This document shows positions 49,130 to 61,072 of a DNA stretch of 64,000 nucleotides, one piece after another. Both the position numbers and the translations under genes were made by a program. The notes beneath the pieces are model-generated. The model saw only the letters and a program-made list of their open reading frames with translations, did no database searches and was not told the origin of the DNA. Source of the DNA: Pezizomycotina sp. ARF18 (taxonomy: Eukaryota; Ascomycota); NCBI GenBank assembly GCA_002224055.1, contig AZLU01000198.1:1-64000 (forward strand), written 5' to 3'. Numbering within the stretch: the first letter of the stretch is position 1; each line of letters opens with the position of its first letter.

Positions 49130-49830
49130 GTCGTAATACGCTGAGGCGATCTCAAGGTTAGAGGCTTGTGGTGAGAGAAAGTAGACAGTTGGTACTATGA
49201 AAAAAGGAGTATCTAAGCTGCAGTAAAAGGATGCTGGGGAACAAACACAAGGGCAGCAACGAGAAACATGACCGATTTTATATAATAGTAAACGTAATCC
49301 CATCTACAGGGTGATTTGATGACATTTAGCAGGGGAAGGTGGAATTCAATTTCGCCCACAGAAAATTAAGTGAAACAAGGCTGAGAGGCAGCGACGGAGA
49401 CAAACAGACGTATGTTCAAGTTTATTGGCCTCAATTTTCTACTATAGCAGGCGGTGTGTTTATGGACGCGTAAGTTTCTCAATGCCTAAAGTCACTATCA
49501 GTATTCGGACTCTAGTTAACACGGACCCCAGTTCGGCTATATCGCGACAGGCTCCAGGCATTACATGCCATGAAGATGGATGATCCAACTATCATAAGTT
49601 CGAAAGTCGTCATGTATATAATGATTAGCATTGTATATATTATCAAAGCATTAAGTTCGAAATTTCGGCGACGCCGGAGTACGAATGTGGATCGAGTTTT
49701 TGTTATATATTGTTCCGGGTTGGAAACATCCGACTTCTCAAGAGCGCCTACATTTGATCTTGAACTTGACCTTAAGTCTCTTTTAAGAAGCCTAACGAGA
49801 ATTCTATGTTACTCGGCCTGAGATTCGTAG
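49130..49830. other. Intergenic upstream of the PAF-AH-like gene
   Basis: AT-rich 5' flank; no gene. A TATATAAT stretch (about 49276-49284 reading plus) lies about 150 bp ahead of the start codon and could be its TATA region. Confidence 0.35.
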
Positions 49831-49837
49831 TATATAT

Positions 49838-50150
49838 TGGTGGCGCAGATCTATGATATATCTAATATTATAGGATGGGATCGAACTTGTGGATTTGATG
49901 CAGAACTAACTATTCTAACTGAGGTATACACGATGCTATATATGTATAACAAACTGACGATACTACAATCTCGATATAATGTATACAATCTGCCTCGACG
50001 GCTCGCAGAGCCTTGTCGTCGTAATCTTCTTGATATCTACAGCTGACAACTTGACATCTCCAGCTGAAGTTTCCTTCCTTCTCAACTATACAAGCATCAC
50101 CTCGATGCTGTAGATTTGTCATGCCTCTTTGGCATGCCCAATAGCTAGCA
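49838..50150 (-). mobile_element. Solo LTR of a Ty1/Copia-type element
   Basis: On the minus strand this 313-bp segment begins TGCTAGCTATTGGGCATGCC and ends GATCTGCGCCACCA, of TG...CA form. It matches the 3' LTR of the Copia remnant at 60578-60890 along its whole length. Five bases on each side (TATAT at 49833-49837, CATAT at 50151-50155) look like a target-site duplication with one difference. No internal domain is attached, as expected after recombination between two LTRs. It is less altered than the 60.6-kb copy and so probably younger or spared by RIP. Confidence 0.75.
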
Positions 50151-50472
50151 CATATGAAATGACTCTCATTTGAAAGGTACGATGACAATGGGAGATAAAT
50201 TACAGGACTATTGCAGCATCGATCAAGGCTTACAACGTGGATATATCCTCGCTGTGGATGCTTTCATATATATCTCGTTATTTCTATGGTAAGCTCAAGT
50301 CATAAACTTTGCTGACAATAGAAGTGAATATTAGGAGAAACATTATTATGATTTGTTACTGAGTCGCTATGCTATGCTATAAACACGTTGAACAAAGGAA
50401 AACCTAGATCCACAAACGGAATAACGTCAAGCAATTAGAATATTATCAGTGAAGACCCGCTGAACATCAATA

Positions 50473-51525
50473 TTAGAGTAATAGTCCAACATAGAGCATG
50501 TTAACCCATAGTAATATGCCGTAAACAATGCGGAAGTTGAAATCATCGTCCTTAACACCATCTTCCTTTTTCCCGCCGTTGACAACGCCAGTAGCCACAA
50601 TCTCCGACATGATAAGTTGAACAACACCCGTAAGAGCCAGTACTACAGTATTCCCCTTCACGACAGCATTGTAGAATGCTAATCCACATAGCGCGACGCT
50701 GAAGGCAAAGATGATGATAGCGCAGACGATACGGAGCTTCATGCAGCGGCCGTCCTTTCCAGAGAACACGATAGGTAGGGTTTTGCGTCCGGACGCCTTG
50801 TCGCCAGCAACATCGTGAAAATCTTGCAAGTGGATCGTGCATAGGAACCAGACGGGAGAATCCACATTTGCCAGTCGGCCCACGTTGCGTTGGTATTAGT
50901 CGAGGCGACGAGGAACGAAAGCATAGACACGGTCGAGGGTGCATAAAGAGGATACGTCCAGGAAGAGTATCGGCGGCCTTTGGCGGTCCGTAGAAAATTA
51001 CTGTCAGACTTGCCAGAGCAAGGCCGACCAAACGCCGGCAGAGCAACCAGCCGCGTTGTAACCGACGACGGGAAGGGCAATCCAAGAGATGACCGTACGG
51101 AGGTATGCTCCACGAAGCGTCATAAGGCCAGATGGAATGGGGCGAGATGGCTTGTTAATGCGGTCCTCTTCGACGGACATAATTTGGTTCACAAGGTCGA
51201 ATGTATAACCGAAGAGGAGAAAGTATAAATGGTTCCCATAATAGATTGAAAAGATGGGTTCGAGGACGGAGAGGGGGAAAGAAATCGTCCTATTATGAAG
51301 AAGAAAGGCGGGACGAACGTAAAGGTGAAGTTATGACGGACGAGACGCCATGATAGCGTAAACTCCCTTTACACCGTTGCAACGGGAGAGATCACTGCGT
51401 TGTATCGACTTCGATGAAGGAATGGGCAAAGACTGAAGGGAAGATGAGAGCTTCCGGCATTTTACTCGGCAATGGTAAGAGGCAGAAGACATTTCGAAGG
51501 AGTTCAAACCGTCTAGAAAGGGCAT
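50473..51525 (-). CDS. UbiA-superfamily prenyltransferase-like membrane protein
   Basis: Both Asp-rich motifs of the UbiA family are present. The first, in the fungal variant NQIMSVEEDRINKPSRPIPS, is near 51192-51135. The second, DFHDVAGDKASGRKTLP (DxxDxxxD), is near 50830-50780. Hydrophobic helices surround them: LRGAYLRTVISWIALPVVGY, LVGLALASLTVIFYGPPKAA, MKLRIVCAIIIFAFSVALCG, VVLALTGVVQLIMSEIVATG and FRIVYGILLWVNMLYVGLLL, ending at 50473. The family moves isoprenoid chains onto aromatic or lipid acceptors in membranes; fungal members with EED/INKP motifs occur in specialised-metabolite gene clusters, but no partner cluster (such as a terpene cyclase or GGPP synthase) is seen next to it. 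About four frame changes break the gene, near 51320, 51250, 51010 and 50880. The start is uncertain; 51525 or 51492 are candidates. Confidence 0.8.
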
Positions 51526-51659
51526 GGGAGATAATGTTTCTATAGCTTGGAAGGAGAAGATCTTGATGATGAATGAATGAGCTAGGAGTGGCACAAGCGG
51601 ACCGGTCTTATAGAATTTCATTCTTGAGCCATGCGACGGTCTTTTCATGTATAAAGAGC

Positions 51660-54600
51660 CAGAGTTAACTTAATGTTCGCCGTTCAACGACGAGGTGGCC
51701 TGCAAGAGATCTAGTAGCCACGGATACGCCGCACGGAAAATTCAGATCGCTAGATCTTGCATATCCAATATTTCCCTATAACTCTACATGATTGTACATG
51801 TACAACACCCTCTTGGTCCATCGGAATCGGTTCTAGCTTTGTCCCTGTCCAGTGTCCTCATTCGGTTAGACGGCTCATCTCGTGGTGAGGAATATGTATC
51901 TATTTGAAGCTGAAGCAGAGAAGGCATGGCCTCTTTCGTCTAACGAGTCACGGGAAAAAAAGAAGTTCCCATTTAGAAGAAATTTCCATACAATTCCAGG
52001 ACAACGAACCAATAGGAGTCGGTACTATTTTTTGCGCAGTGTGCTTGCTCTAAGCGAGGGACCTCTGGGTGCTTCGGTTGGTATATTCCGTCCAACTATA
52101 GCTATAATAAGATTAGCAACGAATAGCGTTATTTCTATTATTACTTGTGAAAAAATATATCTGAAAGTTTCCCTTATAATTTTTCTTTAGCAAGGACGTA
52201 TTCTTTTCCTTAATATAGTTAGTCTTGGATATTTATAAACATGGAAGTTTGCGACTTCGATATCAATTCGCGTGTTGAACATCTAGTTCCTATAATTAGT
52301 GTTCGCTTCGTCTATAGGACACAATTCCAAATATTTGAGTATTGTATATTGAAGAGAAAGGGGGGGAAGCAGGAAAAACGATTTCAGGAGCCACGTAGTT
52401 GATCTTTTTCAAAATTTCAGTCGCTCGAATCACTGTTGTTGGGGAAAGAAGGGAAAGGATGCAATTTTGTTCACTGGTTGAGCTCGTTAATAATTCCCCG
52501 GAACAATCGTTCCTGTGAACTTCAGTCGAAATATCCATGAAATGCCTCGTGCTTGACAATCAGCTGAAGATACAGCAAAGTTCCATGGACACCATCTCAG
52601 GCATTTAATTCAACCGCCTTGAGATAATAGTATTTGCGCAATTGTGCATAATAAACACAAGTAGCGCCCGCACACCAGCAGTATATCGAAGTTACGGTAT
52701 CCAGGAAGAAACGGTGTGGCCGGGCAGTCGTTTATTCCCGCAGAAGTGAATGACGATTTCTCGCCTTCCCCGCTTTTGCTCTCAGCTCTCCCGAGACATG
52801 AATCTGCCTGCGTTGTCGGGCTATACATACCGATATTTCGAATCTTTCGATAAGAAATATCGCAAGACCTATAACAAGACCTATAACAGAGCCTCTTAAT
52901 TTTCATGACCAATCGGGGCACTTGCCTTCGTCTCCCGGAAGGAGGTATATACAAGGGTATTATAATAATGGTACCGAGCATATAGACTTAGATTCAGTTG
53001 TACTACAACGTTTACAGAAAAGCATCGTGCCAAAATAATTCTGGAGTTACCGGTATCTCAAATCGGTCAGGATTGCTTGTTTGGAATGAGAATCAAAACT
53101 ATGGTCACAAAGCGTTCGTTTTCTCGCGCGTTGACCACTAAGTCAGTATGTCTATCAACTCGTCGTGTAATATGGACCAATGCTCGCCATGATCGGAAAA
53201 TTGGTGATATTCTTCTAGGTAATGTGCTGGACAACTCTCAACTGAATAGTAATCTATAATTTTACTTATTTTATTTTATTTTTATTTTATTTTTTTCGTT
53301 GTTGAACAAGTGGAAGCGCAAATATGAATATGACTCAATATTTACGTCGCAGGTAATGGGTCATTTTAAGGTCATGAAATCACCAAATGCGTCAAATCAA
53401 AGGGCAGCAACTGTGTTGCATTTTTATGACCTCGTAGCACGCCGGTTTCACGGATTGGCTTCTATTGTATAGCGCTAGAGTTGAGAGAAAGGGAGTCATA
53501 CTACTTGATACATGTTCATATTTTGGTAGAAGAACATCCACATAGATATTGAAGTGGATGATATTCCCACTTATTGAGTATTTAGAAGAACCTGACCGCG
53601 TTTTATGACGGGGTTTCTCATTAGTAGGCGTCGTTTAGTTGGACTACCGACTCTAGTTTTGTTTCAGCCTTAGTAGAAGTTTGAGTAATCCCTTTTACAG
53701 AAGCTCTTTTACATTCCCTTTGGTTCTTCTTCCAGCCATCCCTAATCCTCTTCTTATCACGTCTTACTCTTTCTCCTCCGACTTAGCGGCCATGTCCCGG
53801 CCAGTGACACTCATAAACCCATGGTTCCGTCGTATATTCCGGCCACGGAAGTTTATAACATTCAAGACCCTCACAGCAGTCCTCCGCCGGTTCATACGCT
53901 TCGTTCCAGTCTGGAAAGTATCTCTGCCCGTGTTCGGTGCAGTATTGAGGCCATCGCTGGGTCTGTATTTAGGACAGTATTCTTCTGTTGCTATTCTTCG
54001 TGATGTATAGCCAGATTTACTGATAAATCTCGAAAGTTCGTGAGTTGAAGCGGTTCATTCTATCTTCCTCTTGGAAGTCACACTACACTACTGTGGTCTA
54101 TTGACAATAATAGCATTAAGTTCGATGGGATTTAGCTTCAAGCTTCTATGAAAAGCAAAAAGAAAAATTCCATGTTTAGAAAGGCTAAAAGTCGTCTTGT
54201 GAGTTAGACGAACACCGCCGAACGGGAATCCTAGAAAGTTTACGATACGCTACAAATAAACCGAACTTTGTGAGCTTCCCTCATGTAGGCTTGTATTATA
54301 GTAAAATCGCGCGAGGTTATGTTACTATCCGGAGGCCCATATGCTCGTATTTTATTAAAGGTAAGAGATTATTCTCAGGAAACGGACCCCGATATCCAGG
54401 GGCGCCCCGCTCCCCAGTGGATGCCAGTGGTCTTATAAGAGCATTGGGTTGCCGTTTCTGGGAACATATGGAGGTCACACCGAACTACGAGAAGAGAAAA
54501 CAAAAAAAATACTTGGAATATAATAACTGGGAAACCCCAGCGATTGGTAAGCGACAGATTCGAGTTATCAATGGTGTAGGATGGCGATTCCACAAAACAA

Positions 54601-57410
54601 GTACATTTGATATAGATACTTATTTGCTGGATATCCTATACTATTTCATAGTCATTTCTAAGCTGGCCAGGTGGCGCCGCACTTTGCTTAAACGACGTAC
54701 TCTCTGCGTTGTCATATATTTTTTCGGTGAGCGTAATAACTATCATTGGGGTAAATTTCGCGACAAAATAAAAATACTTTAAAGCGGCGATGAAAAAATC
54801 TGCCTGAAATCAATAAATGACCCCCCCATTAATTTCGGCTGCTCCCCTTAATCGGGAACCTTCTGGCGACGGTATATCAGTCGCGGAATAAGGGATAGTA
54901 AAAGCGCCTTGTCGCGGTAATGATCTACACCGACCCAGATCCTGGGGACGGAAAAGGGTCTTTCCAATCTCAGACGACAGCCCTGATCCATCTTAAAACT
55001 CACAGGTCAGGATTCTAGAAGTGTTTTCTAAACTTGGATCTTTTGAGATCAGTCATGTTACATTTGCTTCAATGCTACATACTTTGTGAAGATATCGGCC
55101 TGCGATGACTGGATTTCAAAGTTGGTTTATTCGTGAACTGGTTGATTTGGTCGATCTTAACCACACGGAGCAGGAACTATCTCAATCTGAAGCTTCCTCA
55201 CCAATTTTTATTCGTAATATTCCTTTACAGCGCACTCCGATTGCGCTTGCAAATAGTTCCCATTAAATCCTGCTCTCCAGGGTATTCTTTCTCAAACTTA
55301 GGCGGAAGATTACCTGCGAAACTAGAAGTAACTTCGAGCATTTGTTGAAAATACTCGGAGGTTCACAATACCAAGCAAGCTCAAGAACCCTGCAGCAATG
55401 AGGCTCTTCATGGGCCCATGGTTCTTGGCTCTAAGCGAATACGGCTCGTCCAAGCGTTACCAGACAATCTCCGACAATCTGCTCACCAATCTGAATTATA
55501 AACCCGTTTTTCTATTCTAAAAATATTATACCTTCGCTAGGTTAACATCAAATATATTAAAATGTTATATACTATATTGCTATTATGAGTCTATGACCAT
55601 CGAACGAACCTACCAACCCACACAGATCGATATCAAGACAAAAAGCACCAATGTCTTTATTGATGTGACACCTTTCTCTTGATCGTCATGATCCAGGTTT
55701 TCACAATACACAGAAATTCGTTCCCCTCTTTAAATTCTATAGTGAAGGCCCGCCTAAATTCTTAAACAATACGGGAATTTTTCTTATACGAAAGAGATTG
55801 GGGCCCAAATACGCAAGTGACACAAATGGACCGGCGTCCACGATAAGCCGTTGTGCCGAAGCCTCGTGGGCTACCCACCGCGGCCAAGACACTGTATTCA
55901 TACTTTCAACCTATCCCGGCCGCGGGGATGACCTCGCGAAGTGCCGCAAAGAAGACTTCTTAGCCTGCTAAGAGTTTGGACGATAAGCAAGAATCTTGGT
56001 TTCTTTATTCAGCACTTAGAACACCGGTCTCTATACTTGCGCTGGGGCGTTTACGTTAGCTATCTCCGCGGTGTAATCCTCATTAATTCCGCCTGGACGA
56101 TTTAAAAGCCTTCCAATTACATTGCGATCGCTTTCTAATTTACAGTCTTATGACTGATATCTTCTAACTACAAAACGTAGATCTTTTGATAATGTTTGCT
56201 TGTATCCATCCGCGATGACTGACAAATTGCGGCAAACATCTCCAAACACACAGTTCGCACGTTGATCTCTATCACTAAATGCCATGCACCGTCGCTGCCT
56301 TCTAAGTTCTGGCCATGAGCTCACAAGCGGAAGAATTTTTCCGGAATATTCGAAATACTAGGAGTCTTAGAAATAGAAGCATTCCAGGAAACCACTATGG
56401 CGCTTGTGATTTGCCCATGCTGTTTAAAATATCCCAAACTCGCCAAGATGTTTCGAGGAGTCACAATGACTTATATGCCCCCTTTTTTGGGTATATAATT
56501 GCCGCGAACATGAGAAAGGCCGCTGGAGTAAAGTTTTCTCATGTTTAATTTTAGAAAACAATACTAGACTATCTGGTTTTCGCTATTTTGATGGACGCTA
56601 AGAGAAGCCTAAAAGACTCCACCTTCCAACCAGACGACTGGGGTTCAAATGTCACTGACAAGGGCCTACTCTACTCGTCCGATGGCTATGGAACACCCTG
56701 AAAAATTCAATAATGCCGCTAGAATCGTGACTATGCAACTCCGACAGTTTGGTACTACTATGTCTGACAGCTCTTAAACATTACCTCCTTCGTAATTTCG
56801 ATTACTCTCTAGGACTGTCGGGGAACTAGTTCACCTACGCTTTAGGAGAATTTTACATGCTTATTTTTACAAATGTTTTCCTTGGCCCGTGTGAGATACG
56901 GTGTTTGAGCCTTATCCATTGCCGACAATCTACCGCCTTGTATGGGAACTACACGCAAGGGTCGTATACAGTCTATACTTTGGTTTCTCGGGCCCATCAC
57001 ACTCCTACAGTCCTACTGGCTAGTCAGACTCAATTTTGATTTACGACAATACATCTTGTAAGGCTTATACCCCAAGGTTTCCTCAAGTCTATATAACAGC
57101 AGCGGTCCTCCTCCCAATGGACTTCCTCTTCTCTCACCACCATCATCGGTTTCTGCGATTCCTTCCTTGCTTCCTTTTCCCTAGCTCCTCTCTTTCATTT
57201 TGCTTGACGCAAACCCTTTAACGACCTATCTTTGATAGATAATAATACCTAATTTGCCAGTCAAAATAGACATTACACATTCTCTTTCCGCCGCGCGGTT
57301 TTCGAAAGTTTTTCTTCAAATATCTTCAGTAACGTTTACGATACGCCATTTACGATCAATAACCCTTATATAGATAAACTTAATTTCATATAAAAAAAAA
57401 AAAACGAATA
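51660..57410. other. 5.7 kb gene-poor, AT-rich region
   Basis: No gene is supported with confidence. Simple TTTTA repeats lie at about 53258-53297. A GC-richer patch at 53765-54000 has two overlapping open frames (SRPVTLINPWFRRIF and MVPSYIPATEVYNI) without a known pattern. Another GC-richer patch at 55740-56000 has only short frames and may be a gene remnant. Near 52863-52885 the unit AGACCTATAAC is repeated twice. Confidence 0.45.
54270..54782 (+). CDS. Weak 170-codon open frame
   Basis: An uninterrupted plus-strand frame, beginning near a TTG rather than an ATG (first ATG-type start is internal), encodes a basic, aromatic-rich sequence including CRFWEHMEVTPNYEKRKQKK and LDILYYFIVISKLARWRRTL. 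It lacks any family pattern or introns, and local base composition is like the surrounding intergenic DNA. It may be chance. Confidence 0.15.
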   Translation: MSFPHVGLYYSKIARGYVTIRRPICSYFIKGKRLFSGNGPRYPGAPRSPVDASGLIRALGCRFWEHMEVTPNYEKRKQKKYLEYNNWETPAIGKRQIRVINGVGWRFHKTSTFDIDTYLLDILYYFIVISKLARWRRTLLKRRTLCVVIYFFGERNNYHWGKFRDKIKIL

Positions 57411-57417
57411 ATTCAAA

Positions 57418-59433
57418 ATGAAGTACACTCTCCTCACTACTCTTCTCGCCGCGGTTTCTGCCATCAATGGCGTTGTCGCTATAACTGGAGCCTCCGTTGA
57501 GAGCCACGGGGTCGCCAATATCGAGGCTAGGGCCGCCTCCCCAATGCGATCCCCATCCCGCGTGCGGCTGCCATGAGGCAGGCTCGCAGTCGCAGGTTAG
57601 ACGCACGCACTCCTACTCCCAGCCAAACTACGGTCAACCTCCCAATTACGGCGGTCAGCAGCAGCAACAGTACGGCAGCCCAGCAACCTACCAGCAACAG
57701 CAGTATGGTGGCCAGCAGCAACAGTACGGTGGCCAGCAGCAGCAATATGGGAACCAACAGTACCAACAGCAGCAAAAGCACCAGCAACAGCAGAAGTACC
57801 AGCAGCAGCAGAGGTATCAGCAGCAGCAGAAGTACAAACAGCAGCAACAGCAAAAGCAGAAGGAGCAGGAAATGCAGAGGCAGAAACAGGAACAGATGAA
57901 ACAGCAGGAGATGAAGAAACAGCAGGAGAAACAGATGCAGATGCAGCAGGAAAAGCAGATGAAGATGCAGAAGGAGAGGGAGATGAAGGAGAAGCAGATG
58001 TTGCAGGAGAAGCAGATGCAAGAGGAAAAGATGAAGCAGCAGCAAGCTGAAAAAATGAAGATGGAACAGGAACAGAAGGCGAAGGAGGAAAAGATGAAGA
58101 TGGAGCAGGAACAAAAGATGAAGGAGCAGGAGAAGATGAAGATGGAAGAGGAACAGAAGGCTAAGGAAGCGGAGAAGATGAAGATGGAAAAGGAACAAAA
58201 GGCTAAGGAGGCCGAGAAAATGAAGATGGAGCAAGAGCAAAAGGCCAAGGAAGCTGAGAAAATGAAGATGGAACAGGAGCAGAAAGCTAAGGAGGCCGAA
58301 GCTCAGAAGATGGAACAGGAAAAAAGATGGAAGAACAGAAGAAAATGGAGGAGGAAAAGAAGGTGCAGGAACAGAAGAAGATGGAAGAGGAAAAGAAAAT
58401 GGAGCAGGAGAAGCAGAAGCAACAGCAGCAGTACGGTCAACAATATGGTCAACAGCAGCAAGGTAAGCAATATGGCCAACAAGGCGGCGAGAAGCAGATG
58501 CAATCCAATGAGGAGCAGAAGAAAGTAGATGAACAGAAGAAAATGGAAGAGAAAAAGAAGATGGAAGAGCAAAGGAAAATGGAGGAGGAGAAGAAGATGC
58601 AAGAGCAGAAGAAGATGGAGGAGGAAAAGAAGATGGAAGAACAGCGCAAGATTGAGGAGCAACGCAAAATGGAGGAACAGCGCAAAATGGAAGAAGAGAA
58701 GAAGATGGAATCCGAACAGAAGCAAAAGAGCTCGTCTGAGTCCAGCAATAGCGGCAGCGAGTCCAAGGAAAAATCCAAGTCCGAATCCAGCTCTGAGTCC
58801 AAGGAGAATAACAAGTCTAAGTACGTCTCCAACGGCAGCGAGACAAAGGAGAAGTCCAAATCCAAGGAGGAGTCCAAATCTAAGCAGGAGTCCAAATCTA
58901 AGGAGAAGACTTCTTCCGAGTCTAGCTCCCACAGCAGCGAGATGAAGTCCAAGTCCGAATCTGAATCCAAGTCAAAGAGCAAGTCCGAGTCCAGCGAAAA
59001 GTCCAGCTCTGGTGGATACTGGAACTGGCTCACGGGTAACAAGTCTTCTTCCAAGTCTTCTTCCGAGACCAAGTCGTCCTCCGAGTCCGAGTCCAAGTCG
59101 TCTCAGTCCTCATCCGAGAACACGTCAAAGGAGAGCAGCAAGAGTTCCGAGAAGACCAAGACCAAGACCGAGTGCAAGAACGGAGAATGCGAGACCGAAG
59201 TCAAGCACTCCGAGAATAACAAGCAGAAGTCTGAGTCTAAGTCGAAGAGCGAGAACGAATCCTCGGAATCCAAGTCGAAGGAATCGCATAAGGCGGATAC
59301 CAAGACGGAAACCAAGTCCGAGTTGAAGGGCAACCAGAACAACGGCAACCAGTACGGCAACCAGTATAACAATGGTGGATACAGTGGTGGTTACACCTCT
59401 GCTCCATACAAAGCCGGATACCGCCGCCACTAA
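57418..59433 (+). CDS. Large secreted low-complexity Q/K/E- and S/K-rich repeat protein
   Basis: The ATG at 57418 gives a signal peptide, MKYTLLTTLLAAVSAINGVV, then a short Cys/His segment (QCDPHPACGCHEAGSQ) in the neighbouring frame. Region 1 (about 57620-57830) is QYGGQQQ-type repeats. Region 2 (57830-58330) is a long helical heptad-like K/M/E/Q array with at least five copies of a 14-residue unit resembling KMKMEQEQKAKEAE. Region 3 (58327-58730) repeats KKMEEEKK and QRKMEE. Region 4 (58730-59330) is Ser/Lys/Glu-rich (SKSESSEKSSSG) with one GYWNWLTGNK and one ECKNGECETEV island. The C-terminus is NQYGNQYNNGGYSGGY and ends AGYRRH, stop at 59431-59433. The shift near 58320 is explained by one missing A in an A-run. 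I know no named family; it is probably an extracellular, disordered or coiled-coil, adhesive or hydrated-matrix protein. Length about 670 aa. Confidence 0.75.
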
Positions 59434-59980
59434 GCGACCTCGCCGACCGAGCAATCCCCTTAGACTTTTGTATCCATAACTCTTTCATATTCTAGTTTTT
59501 CCACATTTAATGTACTAGCTTAGAAAACATTTTGATATACGATATATATATCAAAGTTGAATTACAAACTTAAATTACTTCCATGATCATTTCCAATGAT
59601 AACCGGAAAATTGTAGCGAAGAATTCAAAAAGTTGGATTAATGTGTTGCAATGTGTATCACAGAATGCAATAAAATGACAAGATAATCTTGACTATGAGG
59701 CGAAGCAACGCCAATATTATTATCCCTCATTCGCACATATTTCTGCGGCATACAACCCCAGCTCCTTAAATATAGGGCTCGAAATAACCGGAAGACTCTA
59801 ATTAGCCCCATCAAATGATTGGCTATTGCGCTGCTGAGTACCATGATGACATAACGCGTGTGTGTACCAGGATAAGCGATATATTAATGGTTCTGTTGCC
59901 CCTAGGAGAATGATTCTTTTGCTCTTCTTCTTGAACATAACTTAAGGATCATCTTCGAATATTTCAATAAAGTTCCCAAT
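59434..59980. other. Intergenic
   Basis: About 550 bp, AT-rich 3' flank of the repeat-protein gene and 5' flank of the thioredoxin-like gene. No gene seen. Confidence 0.5.
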
Positions 59981-59984
59981 AAAA

Positions 59985-60418
59985 ATGACGCTCGCCGGAG
60001 AACTTCAATCACTTCGCGTACCTTCTCAGCCGACGCTGTCTCGTATTCCGAGTATCGGTGAAGAAGCGCCTGTCTCGGAAGAGCTCCAACTTCCGCAGGC
60101 AGGCAACAATTATCACATTCTTGAGGCATTGCGGGTGTCCTTGTAAGAAACTCCACGCATCTGTCTTCCTAAAATATCTTGTTTCTTCAACTTTATACGG
60201 TGATAATAAGCTATCATGTAGACGCTCACTAATTATTGCCCCCTTGTAGTCTCCGAAAAGACATTCCGTGATCTCCACTCACTAGCTATCGCCCACCCGG
60301 AAATCTCGTTCGTGGCCGTTTCACATTCAAACAAAACGGACACAGTTGCCTGGGTTACATCTCTTCCGCTTCCAGAAGGTCCAGAATCATCGAATAGCAA
60401 CAATCTCCCACCAAACTC
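59985..60418 (+). pseudogene. Thioredoxin/peroxiredoxin-like gene, 3' end lost to a Copia remnant
   Basis: The ATG at 59985 reads MTLAGELQSLRVPSQPTLSR, then IPSIGEEAPVSEELQLPQAG, and, one base out of frame, TIITFLRHCGCP: the FLRH-x-GCP motif of fungal thioredoxin-like (AhpC/TSA-related) proteins, holding the CxC redox site. An intron (60143-60249, GTAAGA...TTGTAG) leads in correct phase to FSEKTFRDLHSLAIAHPEIS and FVAVSHSNKTDTVAWVTSLP, the next part of that fold. The frame then runs into a Copia sequence at about 60419, roughly half way through the expected 200-250 residues. The remaining half of the domain is not found downstream. These proteins are small cytosolic redox enzymes. The junction marks either an insertion or a later deletion between gene and element; the gene is probably non-functional. 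Confidence 0.6.
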
Positions 60419-60890
60419 TTTATAAGGGAACTAGTTTAAGAAGGAACTATCGAGCCTCGATATATAAGATTAGAGGATAATATCGCGGATATACTTACTA
60501 AACCGCTTATAAAGATATCTTACGATAGCGCTATAAAGGTATAGGATAAGATTACTAGTATTATCGATAAGGGGAGGTGCTAGCTATTAGGTATACTAAA
60601 GAGGTATAATAAATCTATAGGTATCGAGGTAATACTTATATAGCTAAGGAATAAGAAACTTTAGCTAGGATATTAAGATCTTAGCTATAGATATTAAGGA
60701 GATTACGATAACAAGGCTCTGCGAGCCGTCGAGGCAGATTATATATATTATATTAAGATTATAGTATTATCAGTTCATTATATATAGCATCGTGTATTCC
60801 CTCAGTTAGTCTAGTTAGTTCTGCAGTCAAATCCACAAGTTCGATCCCATCCTACATTATTAGATATCATACCATACATCTGCGCCAGCA
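60419..60890 (+). mobile_element. Degraded Ty1/Copia remnant: end of pol plus 3' LTR
   Basis: 60419-60545 encodes the end of a Copia RNase H, recognised by EDNIADILTKPL. A purine-rich polypurine tract (60569-60577) directly precedes a 313-bp LTR (60578-60890, TG...CA). The 5' portion of the element (gag, protease, integrase, most of reverse transcriptase/RNase H, 5' LTR) is missing. The copy is broken throughout and strongly enriched for C-to-T and G-to-A differences relative to the LTR at 49.8 kb, the mark of RIP, so it is an old, long inactive fossil. Confidence 0.82.
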
Positions 60891-61072
60891 AAGAACCTGT
60901 AATGTTTAATAAGCGTTAGTACCGTTTTGCGGAGGATGGCTGCGTTGCGCGGGCTTGAAGGATGATGTAAAGAAGATGAGGAAAATGAAAGAGAAAGAGG
61001 CGGAAGGAGTTTATATAGACGAATTTCCTATTGCCACGTGGTATTCTATGTCTGCTATACCCTATCGAAAAG

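Noticed and set aside
56600-56700. GGTTCAAAT resembling a tRNA T-loop
   Set aside because: No matching stems or A box at the required distance.
57527-59096. Long Leu/Phe/Ser-rich minus-strand frames under the repeat protein
   Set aside because: Antisense of K/E/Q-rich codons; no start context or family pattern.
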